Shown here one piece after another: positions 32,793 through 42,662 of a stretch of DNA of 51,327 bases. Numbering within the stretch: the first letter of the stretch is position 1; each line of letters opens with the position of its first letter. The position numbers were made by a program, and so were the translations under genes. This DNA is from Heterotrichella gracilis (taxonomy: Eukaryota; Sar; Xanthophyceae; Tribonematales; Xanthonemataceae). Where the stretch lies: NCBI GenBank assembly GCA_032358255.1, contig JAULBX010026186.1, forward strand, positions 1 through 51,327. Direction: 5' to 3'. The notes under the pieces were generated by a model. That model had not been told where the DNA came from. It did not search any database and saw only the letters and a program-made list of their open reading frames with translations.

Positions 32793-33161
32793 CGTGCTGC
32801 TCTGTTGCTGCGACTGTAGAATGAGGGACGGAGTGGGGAGAGGCTGCTTATGATCTGCAAGTCACAAGGTGGGCCTGATCCTGTACACCTACTGCTTTTG
32901 TAGAGGGTGAGGTGGGCGTAGTGCACAGGGTGATCTGAAATCGACGGAGCAGATCCCAGCCACCACCAAATTCTCCCCGCACCTATCTGGATTTACCCCT
33001 TGACTCTGCACCCCTGCATTTCAAACTCGCGTTTGAAATTGGCCACTTCACTCGCGGTTTCTAGCCAAACCCTTCTGTGAAGCTCGAACTGTGGCCGTAG
33101 TCGGACAGGTAACCTGTTATTCTAGCAGGTAAGACTGCTTGCCTTCTTAGCACGCGCCGCG
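32793..33161. promoter_or_regulatory. divergent promoter region CP12 / CDCA7
   Basis: Only 369 bp separate the two start codons, the shortest divergent gap here. It contains the inverted repeat ATTTCAAAC TCGC GTTTGAAAT (33018-33039), followed by CACTTCACTCGCGG. The palindrome is a candidate binding site shared by a photosynthesis gene and a cell-cycle/chromatin gene. No clear TATA box. Confidence 0.55.
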
Positions 33162-36100
33162 ATGGCGTCGCCAAGTGCCTATGAACTGGAGAGGCAGACC
33201 AGAATCGCGGAGAACCACCGCAAGATCAAGGTACGCGCACCTCTTACCCCCCGTACCCACTGAAAGCTGCCTGCTTTACGCTGATTCTACTTGCATTCAC
33301 CCCCTCACAAGAGCCCACGAGCGCGGACGGTGCGTCCACACGCCGATGACCTGATGCGGTCTTACCCCTGCCCATCACCCACCCACTTCAACACCCATCA
33401 CCCGCGCCTGCATTCAACGGCTGACCCTCCACAACAAGAAACAAATATCTTTGTCCGTTCAAAGTCTCAGCTGTCTGCCTACTGCTTATGCAGGAGCTGG
33501 GGTTAAGCTCGACGGTGGAGGCAATCAAGGCATCCCAGCCCCGCAAGCCACCCCCCCAGCGGAAGCCCAAGGCGGAACCCGCCCCTCTGGAACAAGTCCG
33601 CCGCTCGGACCGATCCTCTGCCAAGCGGCCCGTCAACTACGACGAGAGTGCCGCTTACAGGGAGCTCTCCCACGCCACCCAGTACAGCGGTGCGGAGTAC
33701 AAGCGGGCCCGCCTGGAGGCACTGATGCAGGACTCTGCAAAGTACGAGGAGCTGAAAGCCTGCGCCCCCCGCCCTCGCGGCGGCGCCAACCCCCCCGCCA
33801 AGAGGCGCGGCCCGCAGGACTCTGGGAAGGGCGTGCGTGTGCAGGTACGGGGGCCGTGCACCCACCACCATCCCCCTGATGCATGCATGTGCCGATGTGG
33901 GGTATGCACCGCCTGGCCTCCCCCATTGATCAGCCTCGCCTTGCTCCCCTTGCTGTGTCTCATACTTCCCCCCCCTTGGTGTGCAGGGCGGGCGGGTGTA
34001 TGACTCCAAGTTTGGCGTGACCTGCCACTGGTAAGCCCCATACCCACCACCACCCCCACACCACACCACACCACACCACGCCTGCCTACAGTCTGATCCC
34101 CTTTGCAATCACCTACAACCTGCCCCTAAGCCAATTTTGACTTACCCCTCCTGACACCCATAGTGTGTGCGTGCGTGCCTGTGCATTGAGGCAAGCGTGT
34201 GTGGATAAAACCCTAGAGGACCCTAGAGGACCCTTGACGACCCATCTGCACCTGTTTAGGGCTTGGAATGTGACCTGGATTAGGGTGTCTGTGTGCAGGT
34301 GCCGCCAGAAGACCCTTGAGGACCACGCCATCTGCTCAAGCCCAAGCTGCGGCAGTGGCAGGCGCATGCCAACCTCATTCTGGTGAGAACCCCTGGCCAC
34401 CTGTGGCGCCCCACCCCCCTGTAGTTAATTTGCGTGCCTTGCCCTTGCCCTTGCACTTACCAGATATGCCCCTCAATTTGGGACCTCGCCCAAGCAGCAA
34501 ACAGTTGGAAGTTAGCACGTTGACTGGAATCCCACGAGGTAAGTAAATAAATGATCCAGACGCTTATTATCGTCCACCCTCCTGTGCCGCAAGAGGCTTC
34601 TCTGAACTGGGAGCCGACAACTGATTATAGTATTATTATTATTATTATTACAAGCATTCCGGCACAATTGGCAGTCACCAATCAGCCTTGCGCCACCTTA
34701 CCTTTCCTGGCATTGCTTGTACCATCGTTGCATGTCCTTTGCCTGCAGGCCCTTAGTAACAACGGGTGCAATTAAACGAATAAATAATAATAACAACAAC
34801 TGAACTATCATCCCTTCCCCCTTGCAGCAAGATGTGCCTGCTGAACCGGCATGGAGAGGACATGGAGCTCGCGGTGCGCAGCGACACGTGGGTGTGCCCG
34901 CCATGCAGGGGGAGCTGCGGGCGGGGGTGCATCACGTGCTGCAACTGCGGGCCATGCCGCAAAAAGGTGAGCCGTAAACCTGGGACAGGGTGCATGCTAC
35001 ACTGCTTCACATGCTGCGTGGTATATTGCACAAGCATGAAAATTCCTGGTATTTAACCCTGGATCCTTAACCCAATCCCTGTGTGTGCAGCCTGGCCTTT
35101 ACCTAAACCTTGATCTCTGTACCATGAGCCCTAGCCACACCTGGGGAACCGCTCCTAAATTCAAACCCTGAACCCTGACTAGGCTCCTGTTGTCCTGCAG
35201 CTTGGCCTGGACCCCACCCACCAGGTGATCAAGCTGGCCAAGGACGCGGGGGTGGGCAACGTGCACGACTACCTGGTGCACCTGCAAACAGGTGAGGAAT
35301 ACCCTTGACTAGGGTCTGAAATGCAGCAAAACCCTAGATTAGGTTTAAGGGGTGGGCAACGTGCACGACTTTACCTGGTGCACCTGCAGACAGGTAAGGA
35401 TCCTGTTGTTAAGGGTCTAGGGTATGCAGCAAAACCCTAGTCGGCGTGGGTACGCACCACTTCCTTGGCGCATCGAGGGAATGGTAGGGTCTACTTCGGC
35501 ACCGTGGTGATGGGTCCCAAACCTGCATCAGCTCCAACATGTGGTTGGCCAACTCCACACGTCACCCAAACCTCACCACGCACCCTGTCACATCCACAGG
35601 GGAGGGCCCCGAAGAGATTGCTGAGAGGAAGATCAAGTTCCCCTGGGGCCAGTGGCTGCTGCACGACATCGACAGCGATGAGGAAGAAATTGCAGGGGGG
35701 GAAGAGCAGGGGGGGGTGGAGGCCGAGGATCAGGGGAGCAAAGAGGAGGAAATTGCAGGGGAGGAAACTGCGCCACCAGCACCAGCACCAGAGCCGGCTG
35801 TGGTGGAGGCGAAGGGGGGTCATCGTGGGGGTGGCAAGAGGGGGGCGGGGGCGTCCCCCCACAGGAGGAGCACCCGGGGCAGGGCCGATGCACCTGTGGC
35901 AGATGACGCTGCTGAGGGGGTGGCTGAGGTGAAGCAAGCCCCTGCTGAGGTGGCGCCCAGCTCTGGCGAGGAATCAGGTGCGTGGGATCAGCAGTGATCA
36001 TTTATGATGAGAATGCCGGTTTTCGCTGGTCATTAGCATTAGCATGGTACTGAGGTGGCACAAGCACTGCCCAAAATGAGGTGCATGTGCATGTGAGCAG

Positions 36101-36911
36101 TAGTGTTGAGCACACACATCTGGGGTAAATAGCCCTGACCCAATGGGTGCACATCGGGTACATGTACATGTGTATCCAAATGTACACAGTGGATTGGATA
36201 TAACCCATCCATTATCTCCCATGAGCGTATTTGCACAAGACCCTGCACACCGGGCGTACCAGTACCCTGCCCCATGCCGCCGTGCATTGACCATCCAACC
36301 TTTGGTGGTGACCCCCTTGCATGTGTGCGGTGCAGGTGACTCTGGCAAGGAGAACCGCGGGGAGGGGCCAGTGGCGCCGCCTGCCGCTGCACCCAGCCTG
36401 GCGTCGCGCTTCAGGGTGGTCAAGGTAGGTGTCTAGGGTCTAAGAAGTAGGGTTCAGGGTTTTGCAGCCACATGCACAGAAACATTCGCCGTCACGGTGA
36501 CTTTTGCACGCTTCAGGGTGGTCAAGGTAGGTGCCCGGCTCTAGGCACACAGTTTCCAGTCATGAGGACGAAGCCCATAACCTAGACACTATACTTCCAA
36601 ATGTGGAGCGTCCTAGTGCGCCACATGCGTTGCCACATGCATGGTCTGCCACATGCACAGCCTTTGCCAAGTGCGCTGCCGCACGCACAAACACATGCGC
36701 CATCAATGCGCATCCACATGCGCATTCCTATGTGCTGCCACGTGCACAGCTACACGCCCCGTAGTCTGTTTCTGTTACCCTGGGCGCTTACCCGTTTGTT
36801 CCCTCCCCTCAGAACCCCGCCCCCGCCCATACCGTCCCCCCCTTGGACAAGAAGCTTGCTCGCAGGCAGCGCATCATGGCAGCAATGGGACTGGCACCGC
36901 TGCAGACCTAG
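33162..36911 (+). CDS. CDCA7: CDCA7-type 4CXXC zinc-finger protein
   Basis: CDCA7 family members pair with the SNF2 remodeller HELLS/DDM1 and support DNA methylation maintenance. Nine exons: 33162-33230, 33494-33844, 33987-34030, 34299-34382, 34828-34966, 35201-35291, 35600-35977, 36336-36424 and 36813-36911. They give 447 residues. The zinc-finger domain runs from GGRVYDSKFGVTCHWCRQKT through ICSSPSC, MCLLNRHGEDMELAVR, DTWVCPPCRGSCGRGCITC and CNCGPCRKK to AGVGNVHDYLVHLQ. The family CHQCRQK is CHWCRQK here. The N-terminus is basic, and an acidic Glu/Pro-rich stretch follows (exon 7). The C-terminus LARRQRIMAAMGLAPLQT is short and basic. Several introns carry copies of exon ends. Confidence 0.92.
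34204..34258 (+). repeat. possible ghost copy of CDCA7 exon 4
   Basis: GACCCTTGACGACCCATCTG within intron 3 resembles AGACCCTTGAGGACCACGCC plus ATCTG of exon 4, about 90 bp downstream. CCTAGAGGACCCTAGAGGAC just before it is a short tandem repeat of the same phrase. Confidence 0.5.
35090..35125 (+). repeat. possible ghost copy of CDCA7 exon 6 start
   Basis: GTGCAGCCTGGCCTTTACCT and the following AAACCTTGATC echo CTGCAGCTTGGCCTGGACCC and GGTGATC at the true acceptor 110 bp later. Short, and degraded. Confidence 0.45.
35347..35398 (+). repeat. ghost copy of CDCA7 exon 6 end with donor
   Basis: GGGGTGGGCAACGTGCACGA followed by CTTTACCTGGTGCACCTGCA and GACAGGTAAG repeats the last 45 bases of exon 6. 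Two inserted bases shift the frame, yet the donor GTAAGG is better than the real GTGAGG. CCCTAGATTAGG lies between exon and copy. Confidence 0.92.
36512..36533 (+). repeat. ghost copy of CDCA7 exon 8 end with donor
   Basis: CGCTTCAGGGTGGTCAAGGT of the exon end is copied, as ACGCTTCAGGGTGGTCAAGG plus TAGGTG, about 100 bp downstream. The match is exact over the exon part, so it is recent. Splicing at either donor would give the same last codons. Confidence 0.88.
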
Positions 36912-38437
36912 GGGCGCCACCCGGGTGGATGGCAATTCTTTACAGTGTTGTGTACTGATAGGAGTCCATAGCAGGGGGTGTGCGGGGTTGGGGGGACCAT
37001 CCATCGGCTATGGGGTCTAGGGGTGAGGAGTAATGGCCTGAGGGCTGGCAGTGATCTGCATATTTTCCACAAACAATCGCAAGTCAACATCATGGTGTGT
37101 CATGATGTGACCTTTTCCCCAAGTGAGACGTATCTATTAGTATTTTACTCTTGGATCAATGCATGTGACAGCCAAGCTACCATGTAGTGGGTGGTAACCA
37201 TGTTGCATGAAGATTACTGACATGGCTGCAGCAGTGGCAACATCTTTAGGGTTTCTTTTTCAGGTTTTAATTCCCAAACCCTAAACCCTAAATATCTTTG
37301 TCACTGCCTGCCATGCACCCACTTGACTTGACAATGCAGTACCACCGCAGGATGGCACCATAGGAAGTAGTCCATAGCAGCAGCACAGGGGCTGTGTTTA
37401 TTGCAGCAGGACACCTGACAATGCCTCACCTGAAGCAGGGGATAATTCCAAATGGTTTCAGCTACCTGGGTTGCGGTGATAGTGGGTGCATAGTGCCACC
37501 AGGCATGGCGCCCATGTGTGTCCCTAGGCAGCCGCTCACGTGAGCAAGGTAGCATTGCACTTGGCTGTGGTTTTGTTTTCTTAGAAGGCTAGTGGGCGAA
37601 GGTCACAACCTGAGTCTTATTGGCACCCGCATCGCATAGGTACCAAAGTTTTACTGCAGGATGGTAGGTGCACGCATACGTGAAATTGGCCAAAATATCA
37701 CCGATAGACTGCAGCTTGTCATGCCAGTCGCTGTCAGCATGTGACACAATGATTGTTGATGGGGTCTACTAGCAGTCACTATCTGCTTTGAAGCATAAAA
37801 TTAAGCTACTGATTTTGCAAAATTTCTTTTTCCACTGCTGCAGCAGGTTGCGCCAACCTTTGTGGCAAGTAGAGCATGCGTTACAAATTGTAGGACCCAG
37901 TCTATTGACCTTAAGCTAGTACTATACGCTGGGCCTAAGGCTTCTCCAGCCTGACGGCGCCACATCCAATGCCCACTGACAGTGTGTCCACAAAACCCTA
38001 AGAGTCTACACGGCAATTAATCCAACCTACCAAAAAAACAACCTTAGCAGGGCTGCGCCTGAGGCTCAAAACTCCTGCCCTGACCCACCCGCCCTGTCTG
38101 GACCTGCCGCAGTGATCCCTCAACCTCAACCGACACCCCAACCCCTCAACCTCGGCCCAAAGCAACCTCCACCCTGGGAGGTGGAAGTGCGCGCCATACC
38201 ATCATAACACCACTGAGAAAAGATTTTAACCGGCGGTTTAACCGGCACCCCTCACTCCATACCCTCAAACAGACGTGAGGGTTGAGGGTGTGAGACGTTG
38301 CGACTGTAGAACAGCGCGCACATGCCCGGGTCAAAGCCACGCACCCGCATCTCCCCACCGCAGCTTAAACCACCCAACCAGGCCCTGCACCCTCACTCCG
38401 TGCGCTCTCAAAACGCCACCCAGAAACCCGGCTCCCT
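36912..38437. other. convergent intergenic region CDCA7 / NFU
   Basis: No supported gene. It includes CCCAAACCCTAAACCCTAAA (37275-37294) and, next to the NFU stop, a decayed copy of the NFU last exon (listed). The remainder shows nothing I can name. Confidence 0.45.
38252..38372 (-). repeat. ghost copy of the NFU gene last exon
   Basis: On the plus strand CTGTAGAACAG, GGGTCAAAGC, ACCCGCATCTCCCCACCG and CTCACTCCATACCCTC match GTGTAGAACAG, GGGTCAAAGC, ACCCGCACCTCCCCGCCG and TTCACTCCATGCCCTC of exon 7, but with different spacing. It lies past the stop, so here the duplication is 3' of the gene. Confidence 0.8.
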
Positions 38438-41400
38438 TCACTCCATGCCCTCGAACACCACCTCCTTGATGTCCGGAAACCTGTCCTTGAGCGCCGCCTT
38501 GATACCCATACTCAGGGGCTTGGGGCCCGTGTAGAACAGGGTGCACAAACCCTTGGTAGGGTCAAAGCTGAGGACCCGCACCTCCCCGCCGTAGTTGGCG
38601 ATGGCGGGCCGCAGCATGTCCATGTGGGAGTCAATGGCAGGGGCGGAGGCGGCCATGTCGATCTTGTCGACCTGCGCGGGGGATTAGGGTTTAGGGTTGA
38701 GGTTAGGGAGATGGGAGGGGATGGGCCGAGGACGAATGGATAGGTCGCCATATGGCAGTATTGGTTCCCAGTGCCTGCCAATATAGCGCTGGTAAGCGCA
38801 AGCTGCACTGCTGGAACGCTTAGTGAGTGGTTGATGAAACTTCACCCTGATAAATATAATATACTTTTATTTCATAATAATGTTGTCATGAATGCAGTCA
38901 GCACTTGACAGTGGTGAATGGACGGAACCGCAAGTAAGCTACTTGTTTTCCACCCCGTACCTGTATGATGTCCTTGAGCTGCTCCCCGAAGGTTGACCTA
39001 AGGCTCCTCTCAATGCCCATGGTCATGGTGGCGGTGGATGAGGGGCAGGTGCCGCACGCACCCTGGAGGCGCAGGAAAATGGTGCCGCTGGTAACCTGCG
39101 GGGGAAAGGGGGGACGTGAGGCAGGGATGCATTGGTAGCCAAAATGCAGCGTGCGTTGCCGGGTAATCATGAACAGCACTCTATACCACCACCACCACCA
39201 CCACTCACACCTTCGCCACCACCTCTATGTTCCCATCCCCACCACCAGTCAAGGAGCAGACCTCCTCCCACAGCCATGATCAGCTCGCCACCAACCCACC
39301 ATCATACCACCATCACCACATCCCACACCCCACCGCCACCCCACGCCAACCACCACACCACATCTCACACCACCCCACACCCCACCGCACCCACCTCCAC
39401 CACCTCCACGTTGCCGCCATCCGCCACCAGGTAGGGCCTGACCTCCTCCAGCGCAGCATCCACGCTCTCCACAGTCATGTCAGGGAACGTCTCAGCCTGC
39501 TCTGCAGAGGCATTGCCCACGGAGCGGTGCACGCTCGCACGGGTGAAGGGGGAGACGATAGGTGCGGGCTCGGGGGTGGCGGGCTCGGGTGGCGGGGTGG
39601 GGAGGGTGGAGGAGGTCTGCGCGTCGATGACTGCCGACCAGTTGTCGCCCTCCACCGCCCGGATCAGGTTCTCGCGGCGCGTCTTGGCGTCCAACTGCGG
39701 GGGCAAAAAAATATCAGCAAATGTCATGAACTTCATAATTGCTGACCAGTTGTCGCCCTCCACTGCCTGGATCAGATTTTTGCGGCGCGTCTTGGCATCC
39801 AACTGCAGGGGCGATGATTTTTAGAGGATGTCACAATTTCAGTATTGCGCATCAGCCCCCCACTACCCTGATCAGGTTCTCGCGGGGCGTCTTGGTGTCC
39901 ATTTGCGGGGCGAAGAAATTCAAAATGCCGCAAAGGTATGTAGTTACTATACCCGTACCGTTTCCCCCTCCACCGCATCCCCCAGGTTCTCCCCCATTGC
40001 CTTGCGCATCTTGAGCTTCTTGTCCTCATACTCCGCCAGCTCAGCGGGTGACATCATGTGGGAGGCCGCAACCTGGCCCTCCCACAGGTCGCGCTCAGAG
40101 CCGTTGCCTGCGAGGGTTTGCGAGTTAGGGTTTAGGGTGACATCAAGACCTTAGGACGGGATAGGGTCTAAGGTTCAACATTCGGCCCTACTGCATACAA
40201 CAGTGGTGCTCATGGAAGCGCACACAGCGATGAAACCGATGCATGCAACGCCAGGATGCATGCGCCAGGCAACACCAGAGCATGGCGATCTTATTTCTGT
40301 TATTTATTTCATTCATTTTCTAAGAACTAATTTAAATTACAAATCCCAATGCTCTGGTGCTTGCCTAGCGGCGTTCTGCCTGCCTCGTCCAGCCAGTTCT
40401 GCGCCTCCCGCTCTAGGCTTATGATGCATGCAGCAGTGCTGCACATGGGAGCCTATGCACGGGCGCAACACCCTTGACGATGCATGCAGCAAATGGGAGC
40501 CCATGCAGCGGTGCAGGGTGCGTAGCAATGCATGCAGCAGTGGATCATACACCACAGATTAATCTTGGTTGTTAAGTGATTTGTTATTCGAATAAATTAA
40601 TCTGTATTAAGTCAAACCTTTGAATAACTGGAACAAAACACGTATTACATTGCTTTAGTTTGAAATAAGTTGACTTGATTGCTGGCGCAGTGTGCTTACC
40701 TGGTGGCGTTGTGCCTGCCTCATCCAGCCAGTTCTGCGCCTCCCGCTCCAGGCTGGTTTTGGTGGCCATGGCGCGGTTGGCAAACACCATCACGCGCACC
40801 CAGCTGCAGTCGTCCTCGCCCACGCGACCCAGGTGGGCCTGCAGGGTAGAACAGGGTGGTGGGAAGTGTGGTGGGATGTGTGATTTGGGGTGTAATGGGG
40901 GGTGTGATGGGGAATGTGGTGGGGAATGTGATGGGTGTCGCGGACGTTTTTACATGTGGCGTGAGGCACCCAGTGTCGCGCACATGGGTGGGCACAATGT
41001 GGCTGTACTTCCAAGGCACAATGTGGCTGTACTTCCAAGGAAGCGTGCATTGCTTCTGGTGCGGTGGCGATAGGGTTTAGGCTTTACCTTGACCGCCAGC
41101 ACCACGTTCCTTGCGTAGCCCACATACTGCAGGTTGCGCTGCGCGTCGTACAGCGCGTACACCCCCGTGGGCTTCTCGTTGTCCCTTGACTCCAGGTACT
41201 CTGGCACAGCCAGCAGCATCGAACCGTCGTCCTCGCCCTGTGGGTGGCACAAAACTAATAAATACATATCTACGCAGCCTGTCCTTGCATGCCTGTAACT
41301 CATAGACTAACTAACTAACTGTCCTTGAACAGGCGCGGTTGGTTAAGGAAGAGGAGGTAGCGAAGAGAAGGGCAGTCCACTGTTTCCCCTACCATAAAAA

Positions 41401-42030
41401 GGATGGTAAAACCAATGTGCTTATGAAGAGGGACGCAAACAGGAGGCAGGGGTCTGTTACAGGGAAGCTTTGCAGTCAAGGGTAAAAGTGTGTCCATGGG
41501 CAGTGGCCACGTTTGCCACGCGCAGTCTTGTCTTTTAACACGCTGCTGCCAAGAGTCAACTCCCTGTAAACCTCTATCAGAATCTGACTCCTGATGCAAA
41601 TATGGTAGCCACCGCCACGCTTTATGGATGGAGGGTGTGTGCAAGCCATATTCGTTTGCATGCATATGGCGGGCACCAAGAAAAGCCAACTGAATTGCTA
41701 CAGTGCCAAATATAGGCACTGACAGCTTGTAAACAGTACCTTTCTGAACCTGTAGGCGTTGGAGTCGTGTGCCTCCGCTCCCCCCTCCCCATACAGGAGC
41801 CCGTGCAGACCCTGGTGGCCTTCTGGGACTGAGGCATCGGTGACAACCCCGTTCAACCCAGCAGGCAGCGCAGGCCCTGCCGCTTTGCACTGCACTTGGA
41901 GGGAAGCCTTGTGGATGCTCCGTGGGTTGGGGCGGGAGGCCCCAACGCTGTGTCTTTGCCTGGGGACGTTTCTGGTGGTGGCAACTGCGGGACCAAGCTG
42001 TGCAGCGATGTATCCGACAGACTGCGCCAT
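38438..42030 (-). CDS. plastid-type NFU iron-sulfur scaffold with N-terminal GIY-YIG-like domain
   Basis: NFU domains carry and deliver Fe-S clusters. Seven minus-strand exons, 42030-41740, 41237-41088, 40838-40700, 40107-39959, 39694-39395, 39095-38961 and 38671-38438, give 465 residues. Residues 1-45 look like a transit peptide. Exons 2-3 encode a GIY-YIG-like fold (TGVYALYDAQRNLQYVGYAR, then VRVMVFANRAMATKTSLERE and QNWLDEAGTTPPG), like the extra domain of plant GRXS16. Exon 5 ends with EVRPYLVADGGNVEVVE. Exon 6 holds the cluster motif GACGTCPSSTATMTMGIER. Exon 7 is a second NFU-like domain without the CxxC (YGGEVRVLSFDP, MGIKAALKDRFPDI), as in plant plastid NFU1-3. The GIY-YIG/NFU fusion is unusual to me. 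Exon 5 has two extra upstream copies. Confidence 0.85.
39732..39812 (-). repeat. nearly intact extra copy of NFU exon 5 start
   Basis: In gene sense the copy has CTGCAG followed by an in-frame LDAKTRRKNLIQAVEGDNW, against LDAKTRRENLIRAVEGDNW in exon 5. The stretch from the copy through the next intron into exon 5 is open with no stop, so use of the copy's acceptor with retention would add residues in frame. It is 109 bp upstream of the real one. Confidence 0.9.
39843..39916 (-). repeat. decayed second extra copy of NFU exon 5 start
   Basis: In gene sense CGCAAATGGACACCAAGACG and CCCCGCGAGAACCTGATCAG. The acceptor AG is mutated to AA and a stop follows. It is about 105 bp upstream of the first extra copy and more diverged, so the copies form an age series away from the exon. 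Confidence 0.85.
40357..40422 (-). repeat. ghost copy of NFU exon 3 end with donor
   Basis: On the plus strand GCGGCGTTCTGCCTGCCTCG and TCCAGCCAGTTCTGCGCCTC match the exon 3 end (TGGCGTTGTGCCTGCCTCAT, then CCAGCCAGTTCTGCGCCTCC). It lies about 330 bp downstream in gene sense; the donor is altered (TGCCTAGC against CTTACC on the plus strand). Confidence 0.88.
40422..40545. repeat. short tandem repeats with GATGCATGCAGCA
   Basis: Three loose units in NFU intron 3, each with ATGCATGCAGCA, and two with GGGAGCC.ATGCA. They begin right at the end of the exon 3 ghost copy. Confidence 0.65.
40992..41042. repeat. 24-bp tandem duplication
   Basis: GCACAATGTGGCTGTACTTC plus CAAG occurs twice in a row in NFU intron 2. 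Almost identical, so recent. Confidence 0.85.
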
Positions 42031-42662
42031 GATGGCAGTGGTGGGTGGTTCAGAGAGGGAGACAAGGCTGATCAGTGGCTGTTGTAACGCACGGGGGCTT
42101 GACTAGAGACTTGTGCTCGAGGGAAAACGCTGGTGGGTGGGTTTCGGAGATGGCGCCAGTTTATCAGTCACCCTTGTTGTGCAAAGTAGTCAAATTAGCT
42201 GTCACGGAGAGAAGAAGTAGCAGTGGTCTTAGGAGGAACGTTAAGACGTTTTGCAACCCGACGAGGTGACAAGTACGGTAGTAGGCGTTCACCTATCCAT
42301 TGCGTGAGGATAAGACAACGGTGGGGATATGTTCGGGTCATATGGGATTTGTATACATTTCATTCATTTTAAAGCATCCCCAGTGACTTACTCCTGTGTA
42401 AAACCAGTTTAAACTGCGTGTTTTTCTGGCGACAGCTTTGCTGAGCAGAGTGTTTCCAGGTACCCAACGTTGTGATTATAGCGCCTGATAGACAGCGTCC
42501 TGTAGTGCATCGAAAGAAATTTTGCACAACAGCAATAGCCTGCTCATTCTGTATGGTTTCAATCGCTGTGAGCCACTCGAATTGAATATGCATGCATGTG
42601 GGAAGGCCGGTGTCAAGTGCGAATAGGCCGGCAGAAGGCCAGATTAACGACAGGTGTGAAGG
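42031..42662. promoter_or_regulatory. divergent intergenic region NFU / ATAD5
   Basis: 632 bp between start codons, no supported gene and no clear promoter element. The plus-strand frame is open upstream of the ATAD5 ATG from 42596, but its residues (MWEGRCQVRIGRQKARL...) do not look conserved. Confidence 0.4.

Noticed and set aside
37275..37294. True telomere or chromosome end
   Set aside because: The heptad tracts are short, occur in both orientations and are scattered among genes; they are interstitial.
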